This document shows, one piece after another, positions 26,801 to 35,630 of a stretch of 64,000 nt of DNA. Within the stretch, counting starts at the first letter, position 1; every line of letters begins with the position of its first letter. Source of the DNA: JBMDXB01 sp048594975 (GTDB lineage: Bacteria; Acidobacteriota; Vicinamibacteria; Vicinamibacterales; 2-12-FULL-66-21); the NCBI GenBank assembly GCA_048594975.1, contig JBMDXQ010000119.1:1-64000 (forward strand), read 5' to 3'. A program made the translations under genes and the position numbers. The notes below the pieces were generated by a model. The model worked only from the letters and a program-made list of their open reading frames with translations, was not told where the DNA came from and did no database searches.

Positions 26801-29800
26801 TCTGCCTGCTCGTTCTCGATCCGCAGCCCTTCCTCGAGCCGCATGCCGACCGCGAGCTCGATGCGCTGGAGGGAACGGCCGCGCGTTTCCAGGGCGGAAA
26901 GCTCCGCGGTGACGAGCTGCAGCGACCGGCTCGTCCGATCCGTCTCACGGCGATAGACGGCGCGGTGCACGACCGCGTCCCCCTCGACGCGAAATCGCCC
27001 CGCCGCGCCAACGAGCCGGACCTTCCCCGACGTCCGGCTGCGCAGGCCCTCCGGGTAGCTGAGGGGCACGCGCTCGAAATTCAGGTCGAGATCGATTTCC
27101 GGCCCCGCGGACGGTGCGAGTGCGACGTGGCCTCCCGCCCTCATCCACCCGTCGCCGACGCTCCCCTTCAGATCGACGATCTCCATGCGTCGGCCGGTTG
27201 CCTTCAGGGTTCCGGTGACGTCGTCGAGCGCCAGGGGAGGCTCGCGCAGGACGAACCGGGTGTCTTCAATCCGCGCGCCGCCCGTCACGGCGAACCCTCC
27301 CGGTCCCGCCTCGATTTGCAGTCCAAGACGGGCGAGGCCTTCGAGCCTCGCCGCGCCCGTGAAGAGCGGTTGTGCGACGGCGAGCCCCAGGTCTCCTGAC
27401 ACACCGAGCTGGACGCGCGGCGCCGCGCCGCCCGTCGCCATCCGTGCCGTGACGTCGAGTGCAGTTCCGCCGGTGCCGTGCAGGCGGATAGTCGAATGGC
27501 TGAGCGAGCCGTTCCTCAGCTGCCAGGTGACCGCTGATTCGAGATCCACGGCCGCTGTTCCGTGGGAGACGGCGACGCGTTTCAGCTGGCCCTCGCCGGC
27601 GATCGCATCGATGGCGAGTCGCCTGAGGGACATGCGGCCGGCGAGATCTACCAGGGCAGACAGGCGCCGCGACGGCTCACCGCTGGCTGGCGGCCCGCCC
27701 GGTGCCACCAGCGTGCCGAAGTCGAGGCCTGCGGCTTCAATTGCGATTTCGTGCGTGCGAGCTTCCGCGCGGCGCCCGAGCGGGAGACTGCCGCTGAGCG
27801 TGACAGTGCCGCCCATCACTCCCACGTGGGCCTTCTCCACGCTCAGGGCCCCGTCGTTCAGCGTCGCTTGCGCACTCGCGTCGCTCCATCGCAGACGTCC
27901 GACGCGGCCAGGTCCGCCCGCGAGTCGGATCGTGCCGTCCACCTCGGGACGGACGATCGATCCGGTTACGCGGACGTCCACGTCGGCCTTCCCGGCGAAT
28001 TCCGCGTCTGGAACGAGAAACGCTAGGTTCGACAGCGGAACCTCGCCGGTCACGGCGAGCGAGGCGTCGGGAGATGAGTCGTCGAACGACGCGTGCCCGT
28101 CCATCTGCAGTCGGCCGCCGCCGTCGAACTCGAGCGTCAGACCCTCGACATCGAAGCCGTGCACGTCGCCGCTCGCGGTGAACGCGCCGGCTCGCCAGGC
28201 TCGGCGTCCGTGCGCGTCGAGGCGTGTGATACGGGCGTTGTACCGGACATCTCGCGGCGAAAACGCGGGAGCGTCGATCGCCAGATGGCCGCCGAGTGCG
28301 ACCGACGCCTCAGTGTCACGGAGACGCGGCAGCGAGCGAACGAGCTCGGTCACGGGCAGCTCGGCCAGATCCACGTCGAGATGAAGCGGCCAGGGCTCGC
28401 GGAGGGGCAGGCGGCCGCTCAGGAACGTCCGCGCGCCGAGGCGCCCGCCCAGCAACGCCTCATGCCCGTCACTCGTGGCATCCAGCGTCACGTCCGGAAG
28501 CGCGGCGGCCTGAAAGGTATTCGCCGTCAGGAGGACCGACGCATGTCCGGCCGGTGCACGCACCGGCCCCGAAGCGACCACCCTGGCCGAGAGCGTCGAC
28601 GTGCTGCCACTCCGCGCGACGGGCAACCAGGGGAGGGTTTCGAGCACGACGCCATCGGCGACCAGGCGCCCGTCAAGCCGACGAGCGGTCCAGTTCCACG
28701 TGCCGGACGCCTCCACGCGACCGCCGGCAAGCTCCGCGCGTCCCTGCTCGAGGACCAAGTCCTGCAGGCTGACGCTTCCTTCGGCGTGGACACGGACGGG
28801 GGCGGGAGGCATTCGGTCACCAACAGGCTCGACGTCGCGCGGTGAGACGTTCGCGTCGAGCGCGAACTGGCCGCGCGGGTGAGCTGCAGGCCCATCGACC
28901 CGAAGCCACCCGCCGATCTGCGTCCGGAGCGGGACGCCACGGCTGGACAGCCATTCCACCAGCTGCACGTCGGTTAGGTTCGCGCCCATCGCCCAGCGCT
29001 CGCCGCCAAACGGAACGAAACCGTTTGCCGCGACATAGCCATCGCGGCCCTGTGCCACGAACGAGTCGACGCGGATGCCCTGCGACGTGAGCGACAGGTC
29101 GGTGTCGACATCGACGTGGACCCCTTCGATCGCGAGCCCTGCTGTCGACATCCGCGCCCTGGACTGCCACGTCGGCAGCCGTCCGGCCAGGGTTCCCGAG
29201 ATCTCGGCCGTCCCCGCAAGCGTCAGTGGCGGCGCGGCGAGGCCGGCATCCGCGAGAAGGGGGCGCGCCTCCCGGAGATCGGGAACCCGGAGGGCGTAGT
29301 TCACGGACAGGTCGCGCGGCAAGACGATCGAACCGTCAAGCTCCAGTCGCGCCTGGCGCACCTCGAGCCTGGGTGCGACGAAGTTCAGACGGCGTCCGCG
29401 CAACGCGACAGTGGTCCGCCCCGAGAGCGGCCAGCCGCGGCCGGCCCGCGCGTTCAGCCGGGCGTGCCCGGTCCCGATGAGCGTCTGGAGGTTCCAGCTG
29501 TCGAGCTGAACGTAGAACTCCAGGTCAGCCTGCGACGCGATCGGCGGTCGCGACGCCGTGAAGCCTTCAGCAACGGCAGCCAGATCGGCCGCACGGATGC
29601 GCACATCCAGCGCACTCACACCCTGGCCGAGAACCATCACGCCGCCGCCCGAGACCTGCGCGCCGTGCCCTCGCACCTCCACCGAATCGAGCAGGAGCCG
29701 GCGCCCGTCGATGCGGCTGCGCACCGTGCCCGACCAGGGGCCGACGCGGGCGATCGTCAGATCCGAAGCTTCGAGTTCGAGAGTGCCGCTCGTGTTCGCC

Positions 29801-30657
29801 GCGGCGCGCGCGACTGCCAGGCGGACGCCAAGCGAGCCTTGAGCGGCACTCGTCGATGCCACAGCGGCCAGCGTCGGCCCGTCCAACCGCCCCGAGGCCT
29901 GGACGCTACCGACCGTGGGGTGCAGCTGATCGAGGCGGCCGCTGGCCGTGAGGTCCGTTTCGCCGGCGGCGAGACGTCCTTTGACGAGGTGCAGGGCCCC
30001 GCTCGAGAGATCGACCTCGATCTCGACGTCCATGCGAGCACCGGCTACTCGCGACGCTGCGCCGGGCCAGCTGAGGTCGGCCCGCGCGACGTGTATGGCC
30101 CCGCGCGCGTGCCCAGCGGTCTTTTCCACGTGCGCATCGATGCCGTCGGCCAGCAGCCAGACGGCCCCGCCGCGATCATGCAGCTCGATAGCACCGCGGA
30201 CTATGTGGAGCGCCGCGAATCTGCCGATGACCGCCCAGGGGCGTGACGGTGCATGAGGTGGTGAGCCGTCCGGGTCAGCGGCCTGCTGCGCAATGAGCCT
30301 GGCATCCGTGAGCTCCACGCGCATGCCAGACGCGCCCAGGCGCACGACGGCTCGGGGGCACGCGACCGTGACGCCGGGCCGCCGCACGGACAGACCCTGC
30401 ACCGCCGCCTCTCCGGCCCAGAGCCGGTAATCGAACCGCTCGAACGTGACCTGGACGTCCGTCGTCCGGCTAAGGAGCCGTGCGAGAGTCCGGCCGGCAA
30501 GACGCTGCACCGCTGGCAGATGGACCAGAGCGAGCAGAACCGCCGCGCCGGCGAACACGAACACGAAACGGCGCAGCACCCGCCGGGCGCGTCGACTCGA
30601 GCGGCGTCGGTTCGGCGGCAACGTGTCGCTCGGGTGCATCTGCGCGTCCGCGGCCAT
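23884..30657 (-). CDS. TamB-TamA single-chain fusion (AsmA-like/DUF490 region plus Omp85 barrel)
   Basis: A 2257-residue protein. A membrane anchor (about 28-47) is followed by about 1450 residues of repetitive beta-strand sequence typical of TamB/AsmA-like bridge proteins. The TamB C-terminal domain ends around residues 1350-1500 (LTQGDLATLILTGR, then VGRQLYVIYSQ). Without a stop, POTRA-like domains follow (about 1515-1900, first INRLVVEGVPP) and then an Omp85 barrel (about 1910-2257) with the lid motif SSVRGFEEN and a terminal phenylalanine (SLGHAF). TamA and TamB are usually separate outer- and inner-membrane proteins; here one chain would span both membranes. It probably moves lipids or proteins to the outer membrane. 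Start ATG at 30657 directly precedes the anchor. Confidence 0.9.
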   Translation of the reverse strand: MAADAQMHPSDTLPPNRRRSSRRARRVLRRFVFVFAGAAVLLALVHLPAVQRLAGRTLARLLSRTTDVQVTFERFDYRLWAGEAAVQGLSVRRPGVTVACPRAVVRLGASGMRVELTDARLIAQQAADPDGSPPHAPSRPWAVIGRFAALHIVRGAIELHDRGGAVWLLADGIDAHVEKTAGHARGAIHVARADLSWPGAASRVAGARMDVEIEVDLSSGALHLVKGRLAAGETDLTASGRLDQLHPTVGSVQASGRLDGPTLAAVASTSAAQGSLGVRLAVARAAANTSGTLELEASDLTIARVGPWSGTVRSRIDGRRLLLDSVEVRGHGAQVSGGGVMVLGQGVSALDVRIRAADLAAVAEGFTASRPPIASQADLEFYVQLDSWNLQTLIGTGHARLNARAGRGWPLSGRTTVALRGRRLNFVAPRLEVRQARLELDGSIVLPRDLSVNYALRVPDLREARPLLADAGLAAPPLTLAGTAEISGTLAGRLPTWQSRARMSTAGLAIEGVHVDVDTDLSLTSQGIRVDSFVAQGRDGYVAANGFVPFGGERWAMGANLTDVQLVEWLSSRGVPLRTQIGGWLRVDGPAAHPRGQFALDANVSPRDVEPVGDRMPPAPVRVHAEGSVSLQDLVLEQGRAELAGGRVEASGTWNWTARRLDGRLVADGVVLETLPWLPVARSGSTSTLSARVVASGPVRAPAGHASVLLTANTFQAAALPDVTLDATSDGHEALLGGRLGARTFLSGRLPLREPWPLHLDVDLAELPVTELVRSLPRLRDTEASVALGGHLAIDAPAFSPRDVRYNARITRLDAHGRRAWRAGAFTASGDVHGFDVEGLTLEFDGGGRLQMDGHASFDDSSPDASLAVTGEVPLSNLAFLVPDAEFAGKADVDVRVTGSIVRPEVDGTIRLAGGPGRVGRLRWSDASAQATLNDGALSVEKAHVGVMGGTVTLSGSLPLGRRAEARTHEIAIEAAGLDFGTLVAPGGPPASGEPSRRLSALVDLAGRMSLRRLAIDAIAGEGQLKRVAVSHGTAAVDLESAVTWQLRNGSLSHSTIRLHGTGGTALDVTARMATGGAAPRVQLGVSGDLGLAVAQPLFTGAARLEGLARLGLQIEAGPGGFAVTGGARIEDTRFVLREPPLALDDVTGTLKATGRRMEIVDLKGSVGDGWMRAGGHVALAPSAGPEIDLDLNFERVPLSYPEGLRSRTSGKVRLVGAAGRFRVEGDAVVHRAVYRRETDRTSRSLQLVTAELSALETRGRSLQRIELAVGMRLEEGLRIENEQADLIVDGAVIIGGDLLAPEIRGSLVLREGGRVKLSRATLRIAQGRIELTGFPARAPDVSIQGRTQVTGVLIEVNVSGPLDDFGLSLSAPNRPDLTQGDLATLILTGRTASTAVSEGGAIVAEQLAAALGEAVESGLGGAVFIDVGSEEDLVVRDSNPSQRLNIGVPVGRQLYVIYSQALDRNAPRWIVELRPGGELRLRFISDSEEGDSVWVAHRFSFNVWSRRGVVRQVNEPAVRINRLVVEGVPPAAATDLRRVLGLESGSTFDYFRGEESARALTEALRRQGFLAAVVEFADREAGPGRVDVTFRIRRGPRLDIVWRGDDPGNAARRRVEQGWNADLPVEESAEMLARNVRRVLQAARYYAALVTAEVTGTPEHRHVIFEVRRGQRASRIALRFEGNEAVPAQTLTASLPPTSSEAFFSLLDADGRTRLGSAIRLAYAREGFLEAAAGAPRQDLDANTGVLTVTIPVEEGPRARVVSLDLPAYVRAAAHGPPLELDLSAGDSFRIGAYVEDRNRLASWYREQGYLDARVTGMLRPVDGGLAVHFGVDPGPQMRVGEIRVARPGHTRASVVRDAVTLEPGDLIRPAELARSRQRLSETGVFRSIDIRPDPAGATDGTRDIVVDLAPRADLALEYSVRYTKGGDAAAVDVPSTRTSDEVQFGAAAEASNPFGFAHRYRFYGLVGGERALLGLTFEAASFFGHRWRTQVFVFDDQDLVPEIPRFLGRVRGATFQQTKRWRDELGGPQWQDRVRMLWGYTFKRVRYSDPASLQSVGGDRAGLFHSVVVDRRDSMTDPHRGLFASVGTGLALTALGSEADYVKLFGQFYYYVPFGARVVWAQGYRLGVTPGDDPLLLLDGRFRAGGASSVRGFEENMLGPLTSLGEPLGGQALAIVNQELRFPLFKRLWGGVFYDTGNAFALVRDLRLDALRQSAGAGLRFMFPFGPVRLEHAWVLDPREGESRSRWVFSLGHAF

Positions 30658-30701
30658 GGTGAAGTGGGGCTGGACCGGTGAGGGCCGGTCAATGCGCGAG
30701 T

Positions 30702-30718
30702 GTTACCCCGGGTGTAAC
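30702..30718. promoter_or_regulatory. imperfect palindrome upstream of the TamB-TamA gene
   Basis: GTTACCCCGGGTGTAAC is a 17-base near-palindrome (one mismatched pair) located 45 bases before the fusion-gene start codon. The position suits an operator or overlapping promoter element. No known regulator is matched. Confidence 0.3.
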
Positions 30719-30878
30719 GGGTGTCAACCGCGTCGCGCTCCGAGGTGTGCGCGCGCTGCAGAGCTGAAGGGCCGACGCGATCTACTCGAGGACGGCGTAT
30801 GAGGAGAGCGTTCCGAGGGCCCGTCCGCAACCTTCCGAAACGTCGATCGAAGGTCCGCCCGAGGCACGTTCCCCGAAC

Positions 30879-31520
30879 TCACCAGCGAACCACCATGGCA
30901 GCTCCGGCTGACCAGAAGTTGCCGACGACGTTCTCGACCGTGCCTTCGCTGGTCTGCAGATCGCCGAGCGCGGCAACGTGCTGCATGCCCGACGCTTGAA
31001 GACCGATTCGACCGCCCGCTCGCCATTCCCAGCCCGCCCCGAGCGCCAGTGCAAACGCCTTCGATCGGACAGGAGTCGTTGCTTCCTCGTCGATGGTTTT
31101 CAGCCAGTTGCGCAGGAACGCCATCCCGGAGCCGGCCTTCAGGAAGAACCCTTTAGTGCGCCACGGCCGGAACTGGACGGTGGCGGTGAGGAACGTCACG
31201 CGAAGTCGATCGCCTGTCGTCAGCTCGGCCGGCACCCAGAGCACCTCTCCGCCGAGGTCCGTCCGTTCGTTGAGCGACGTTCCCGCGCTTGCCACGACCG
31301 AGCCCGAGCGGATGTAGGTGTCGGCGGCGCAGTTCGTGCAGTCGCCGAGCAGCGTTGTCGCTGCGCCGCCCACGAGGAGCCACCCGCGCGACACCCGCGC
31401 GGCTGTCGCGGGAGTCGTCGCCGGCGTCTGCTGGGCGCAGGTCGCGCGCGGCGCCAGGCACAGAAACACGATCAGCGATGGCAGCACCACAAGCGTACGC
31501 CTGTTCACGAGCCGCTCCAC
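30879..31520 (-). CDS. small outer-membrane beta-barrel protein
   Basis: A 213-residue exported protein with a signal peptide ending APRATCAQ and alternating hydrophobic strands (VTFLTATVQFRPW, GFFLKAGSGMAFL, ALALGAGWEWRAG) that end in AAMVVRW, a terminal aromatic typical of barrel proteins. An eight-strand barrel would fit the length. Its start overlaps the DUF3943 gene by 16 bases, showing co-translation. Its function is unknown; it sits just before the TamB-TamA gene on the same strand. Confidence 0.75.
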   Translation of the reverse strand: MERLVNRRTLVVLPSLIVFLCLAPRATCAQQTPATTPATAARVSRGWLLVGGAATTLLGDCTNCAADTYIRSGSVVASAGTSLNERTDLGGEVLWVPAELTTGDRLRVTFLTATVQFRPWRTKGFFLKAGSGMAFLRNWLKTIDEEATTPVRSKAFALALGAGWEWRAGGRIGLQASGMQHVAALGDLQTSEGTVENVVGNFWSAGAAMVVRW

Positions 31521-33028
31521 GTCAGCGCAGCCCGGAACTGCGGAAAGTGAAGCCGCGCGCTGTCCACGCCCGGCGTCTGATAGTAGGTCCGGCGGTCGAA
31601 GAACTCACCGGTAACACCCACCCCGAGCCGGCCTTTCAACGGCACCCGCAGATCGGCGCGCGCACGCTGCAGCAGGTGGTTGGCCCTCACGCCATCGAGG
31701 ACGTACAAGTGGTGAGCCTGATACGAGAACGTGAGGAACTGGCCGCCGTTACGCCGCAGATCGAGGAACCCGCCGAAGTTCGTGCCGGGACCGTAGTCGT
31801 AGAAGCGGGGTCCCACCGACACGCCCTGGCCGGGTTCTTCGGCCGGCTCCTCCGGGACGACCGGCGCAGATACTCCCGGCAGCGGCTTCGAGTCCACGGC
31901 GCCGAGCACGGTGACACCGCCCCAGGCCGCGGCCCAGAACGACAGATGCGCGGTCGGGTTCCGCCTGATGCTCGCGTTGACTTCGAACGACTGCGCGCCG
32001 AACCGGTACGCCTCGTTGTTGTTGAACTGATATCCCTGCGAGACGGTCAGCTGCAGCTGGCCGTCGCGAAAGGACTGGCCGATCAGGCGGCCCCGAACGC
32101 GGGCCTCGCTCATGCCGGCGCCGCCGCCGAAGGCGAGCCGCACCGCGAATGCGTCGTACGGCGTGCGGCTTCGCTTCGACGCCTGCTCGCCGTACAGGAG
32201 GTCCACTTCGAGGAACGGATCGACCGTCGAATCCCCCTCGTCTTCGCTCGAGTCGCGCCAGAGCATCCCCACCGAGGTGTTCGCGCCCAGCGCCGAAGGG
32301 ATCATGTCGGACGGTTTGTCCGACACGCGCGACGCGTCGCCCGAGATGAACCGGTTGATCCCGGTCATCGGATCGATGGCCGTGGCGGCAATCTCGCGCC
32401 AGAGGCGCCCCTTGCCCGTCGCGCGCGTGTCGCGCACGAGCCACGCCGCGCGGTGGAACATCTCGCCGAGGGCGATCCCACCGAGCGTGGTGTTGATGAA
32501 GTCGTTCATCGACGCCTGGTTGGTCTCGCCGAAGTACTCCCAGGTTCCGCTGCCGAACGCGGTCAGCGCCGACGATTCCCAGAAGCCGAGGCCGTTGGCG
32601 CGTCCAGTCGTGAAGTAGTTGTTGCCTTGATAGGGATGACCGATCTGGTTGACGACGAATTCATCGAGGTCCCACTCCCAGCCGCGCTTCATGTTCGTCC
32701 ACCACGTCTTGGGAGTGATCTTCGCCGTGTCCTGACCTCGCAGCAGGTTTGCGAGCTCGTAGACGACGTTCACGTAGGTGACTTGGAGAAACGCGGTACC
32801 GAGCCGGCGCGGGGGACAGCCGTCGCACGCCCGGCGCTCGGCCGACGCGTCGGCGAGCGCCGTGCGCTCCTGGCCGTACAGTTCGGTGTCCGGCTGCTCG
32901 CTCCGACCCTTGGCTCCCGCTTGCCGAGGGGCTGCAGGCGTGTGCGCGAGAGGCGTCAGTGTCTGCGCGGAACCGTCGAGCACTGCCATCGCCGCACAAA
33001 GGGCGGCGATGAAGACTCTCGAGGTCAT
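31505..33028 (-). CDS. DUF3943 outer-membrane protein
   Basis: A 507-residue exported protein with a signal peptide (MTSRVFIAALCAAMAVLDGSA). The DUF3943 core shows HPYQGNNYFTTGRANGLGFW, then ESSALTAFGSGTWEYFGE and MNDFINTTLGGIALGEM near residues 130-195. The rest is beta-rich and probably forms a barrel. The family has no established function but occurs in outer membranes. It is the first gene of the minus-strand envelope block and diverges from the tyrosinase gene across about 280 bases. Confidence 0.85.
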   Translation of the reverse strand: MTSRVFIAALCAAMAVLDGSAQTLTPLAHTPAAPRQAGAKGRSEQPDTELYGQERTALADASAERRACDGCPPRRLGTAFLQVTYVNVVYELANLLRGQDTAKITPKTWWTNMKRGWEWDLDEFVVNQIGHPYQGNNYFTTGRANGLGFWESSALTAFGSGTWEYFGETNQASMNDFINTTLGGIALGEMFHRAAWLVRDTRATGKGRLWREIAATAIDPMTGINRFISGDASRVSDKPSDMIPSALGANTSVGMLWRDSSEDEGDSTVDPFLEVDLLYGEQASKRSRTPYDAFAVRLAFGGGAGMSEARVRGRLIGQSFRDGQLQLTVSQGYQFNNNEAYRFGAQSFEVNASIRRNPTAHLSFWAAAWGGVTVLGAVDSKPLPGVSAPVVPEEPAEEPGQGVSVGPRFYDYGPGTNFGGFLDLRRNGGQFLTFSYQAHHLYVLDGVRANHLLQRARADLRVPLKGRLGVGVTGEFFDRRTYYQTPGVDSARLHFPQFRAALTWSGS

Positions 33029-33305
33029 GCGCGGCTATTCTAAGCGACGTGGCGCGAGTAGGTGAAACGCGCGCCCGCTACGACGACCCAATCCGATGTG
33101 CGTCAGCATGGAGGGTCGGCGCCCAAGGCGTCGACGGCCGCGACCAGCGGGCACCAGGGGCAACATCGGAGGATGTCAAAAACAGGCTGGAATGGCACAA
33201 TGAGGTCCCTCGGGCCAGACCGCGTTCGGTCATACGTGACTGCTGGCGGTTGCCCGAGATAGCGCGCGACCAGAGGACATGAGCGGATTGGGAGGAAGGA
33301 AAGTC

Positions 33306-34862
33306 ATGGGAATCGGCCGGGGTTCTTCGGATCGTCGAGCGCGTGCGGGCACGGCCGAGCGTTCGCAGCCTGCTGCTGAGGGTGACGAGGTTCGCATCCG
33401 CCGAGACGTGTGGCATCTCGACGAGTGGGACGACACCCTGCTCTGGTACGCCCGTGCTGTCACCGAAATGCAGCGGCGTCCCATTGCCGACCCGACGGGC
33501 TGGCGCTTTCAGGCGGCCATCCATGCGTATATCCGCGCCCGGGATCCGAACGCCGATGCCGCCGACCAACTGCCGAGCGCCGCCGAACAACAGCGCTTCT
33601 GGAACCAGTGCCAGCACGGGAGCTGGTACTTTCTCCCCTGGCATCGAATCTACCTGGGGTTCTTCGAACGGATTGTGGCAGCCACCGTGGAGCAGCTCGG
33701 CGGCCCCGCGGGCTGGTCGCTGCCGTATTGGAATTACAGCGACCGGAACAATCCCAACGCCCGAACGATCCCCCCCGCGTTTCGCGCCGAGCGGCTTCCC
33801 GACGGCAGTCCCAATCGGCTGTGGGTTGAGCAGCGGACCCCGGCGGCAAATGCCGGTGGCGTGGTCGCCGAAGACTACGAGACCGATGTCGTCGACTGTC
33901 TGGACGAACAGGTGTTCATCGGGACTGCGTTCGGCGCGGCCACCGGATTCGGAGGCCCGCCGACCTCGTTCAGCCATAGCGGCGGTGCGCCTGGGAAGCT
34001 CGAGATGACTCCGCACGGCGACATGCACGTTGCCGTTGGTGGAAGTTTCCCGCTGCCGGAAGGGTACATGAGCAGGTTCCACACTGCCGGTCTCGACCCA
34101 CTGTTCTGGCTGCACCATGCGAACATCGACCGGCTCTGGACCGTCTGGAACAGGCGCAATCCGGCCAATACCAATCCAACGCAACCCGAGTGGCTCAATC
34201 AGCCGGCATTCGAGTTCCATGACGCATCAGGGTCGGCGGTGTCGATGACGAGCGCCGAGGTGGCGGACTCGGTCGCGTCCACATTCAGGTACCGTTACGA
34301 GGAGGAATCCGATCCCCTCGAAACACCGATCGAGACGACAACAGCAAGAGCAGAGGAGATACCTGTCCCCATGGAACACATGCCCGAGGAGATGGTCGGC
34401 GCAAGCGAGTCGAGGACCGTACTCAAAGGCGGCCTGGTAACTGCTCGCGTGGCGATGGAGCCGGCGACCGGTCCAGCCGCGGCAGAGGCACCCGTAGCGC
34501 CACGGCGGTTCCATGTGAACATCGAAAACGTCAGGGGCTGGCGTCCAGTGCCTCACCTGGTCTACATCAATATCCCTGACGGGGCGAACCCTGCCGACCA
34601 TCCAGAGCGATTGGCCGGTTCGCTTTCGATGTTCGGCCTTCCAGAAGCAAGCGGAGAGGATCCTCAGCAGCCGGGCTCCGGACTGACCTACTCGCTCGAC
34701 ATCACACGTATCGTGGAGCGACTGGGCGACGCATGGTCCCCGAACGACCTGCGTGTGACATTCGTGCCGAAGACCGCCGCTGGACTGGAAGTGCCCGCAG
34801 CCGCCGGATTGGAAACGCCGGCGATCGAGATCGGGCGAATCAGCGTGTACCGCAGCCGCTGA
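33306..34862 (+). CDS. tyrosinase/polyphenol oxidase-type di-copper enzyme
   Basis: A 518-residue type-3 copper oxidase, which hydroxylates or oxidises phenols. CuA ligands are in FQAAIHAYI, CQHGSWYFLPWHRIYL; CuB ligands are in PHGDMHVAVGG and DPLFWLHHANIDRLW. A C-terminal domain of about 170 residues, with a variable linker rich in Thr/Glu/Pro, resembles the shielding domain of plant-type polyphenol oxidases. There is no Sec or Tat signal in the chosen start. ATG at 33306 is preferred over 33279 because GGAGGAAGGA precedes it by five bases. DUF2182 follows at six bases, so the two are co-transcribed. Confidence 0.92.
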   Translation: MGIGRGSSDRRARAGTAERSQPAAEGDEVRIRRDVWHLDEWDDTLLWYARAVTEMQRRPIADPTGWRFQAAIHAYIRARDPNADAADQLPSAAEQQRFWNQCQHGSWYFLPWHRIYLGFFERIVAATVEQLGGPAGWSLPYWNYSDRNNPNARTIPPAFRAERLPDGSPNRLWVEQRTPAANAGGVVAEDYETDVVDCLDEQVFIGTAFGAATGFGGPPTSFSHSGGAPGKLEMTPHGDMHVAVGGSFPLPEGYMSRFHTAGLDPLFWLHHANIDRLWTVWNRRNPANTNPTQPEWLNQPAFEFHDASGSAVSMTSAEVADSVASTFRYRYEEESDPLETPIETTTARAEEIPVPMEHMPEEMVGASESRTVLKGGLVTARVAMEPATGPAAAEAPVAPRRFHVNIENVRGWRPVPHLVYINIPDGANPADHPERLAGSLSMFGLPEASGEDPQQPGSGLTYSLDITRIVERLGDAWSPNDLRVTFVPKTAAGLEVPAAAGLETPAIEIGRISVYRSR

Positions 34863-34868
34863 TCCTCG

Positions 34869-35630
34869 ATGTACGGCGACGCGCGCGGTGGGGTGGTACT
34901 GGGAGAGGGCGTCCTCGGGGCGCGCCGGCTCGCATGGCACCACCCCGAATGGTGGGCGCTGGGACTTGCCGCCGGTGCCTGGGTCGCGCTGATCGCCGCG
35001 AGCGCGGGAGCGCTCACGAACGCGGACGCCGTTCACCACCAGCAGCACATGGCGGGCATCCGAACCTCGATGCCGATGCACGTGGCGCATTGGCAGCTGA
35101 TGGTTCTCGCCATGATGCTTCCCACGGTCGTGTATTCACTGCGCGTGGCGGCGTTTCGAAGCCTGTGGCGGCGCCGCCATCGTGCCGTCGCCGGGTTTCT
35201 CGTCGGCTACTCGGCTGTCTGGCTGCTCGTCGGCCTGGCCGTTTCCGGCCTGGTCACCGCAGTACCGCGGCTGACCGCAGCCTGGCAGAACGAGGCTGTC
35301 GCTGCAGCATTGATTCTCGGCGCAGCGTGGCAATGCAGTCCGATCAAGCGGGGTGCGCTGCGCAATTGCCACCGTACGTTTCCACTCGCGGCTCGCGGAT
35401 GGAGGGCGGACCGCGACTGTCTCGCGTTCGGGTGGCATACCGGGTGCTGGTGCTGTGTCAACTGCTGGCCGCTGATGGTCGCCTGTGCGCTCAGCGGCCA
35501 CAATCTCCTGGCGATGTTTGCCTGTGGATTCATCGGAATTGTCGAACGGTACTCCTGGCGGCCGAACAGTGCCGCACTTGGTCTGTACCTACTCGGTTTC
35601 GCACTGGTCTTCGGGGTATCGCTGGCCTAG
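34869..35630 (+). CDS. DUF2182 multi-spanning membrane protein
   Basis: A 253-residue inner-membrane protein with about six helices. DUF2182 traits are MHVAHWQLMVLAMMLPTVVYSL near residue 75, AAWQCSPIKRGALRNC with conserved Cys and the later FGWHTGCWCCVNCWPLM. The His/Met/Cys-rich set (including MAGIRTSMPMH) suggests metal binding. It is co-transcribed with the tyrosinase, so a copper-handling role is tempting but unproven; DUF2182 genes are usually seen beside DUF1326 genes, absent here. The end overlaps the last bases of the convergent hydrolase relic. Confidence 0.82.
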   Translation: MYGDARGGVVLGEGVLGARRLAWHHPEWWALGLAAGAWVALIAASAGALTNADAVHHQQHMAGIRTSMPMHVAHWQLMVLAMMLPTVVYSLRVAAFRSLWRRRHRAVAGFLVGYSAVWLLVGLAVSGLVTAVPRLTAAWQNEAVAAALILGAAWQCSPIKRGALRNCHRTFPLAARGWRADRDCLAFGWHTGCWCCVNCWPLMVACALSGHNLLAMFACGFIGIVERYSWRPNSAALGLYLLGFALVFGVSLA

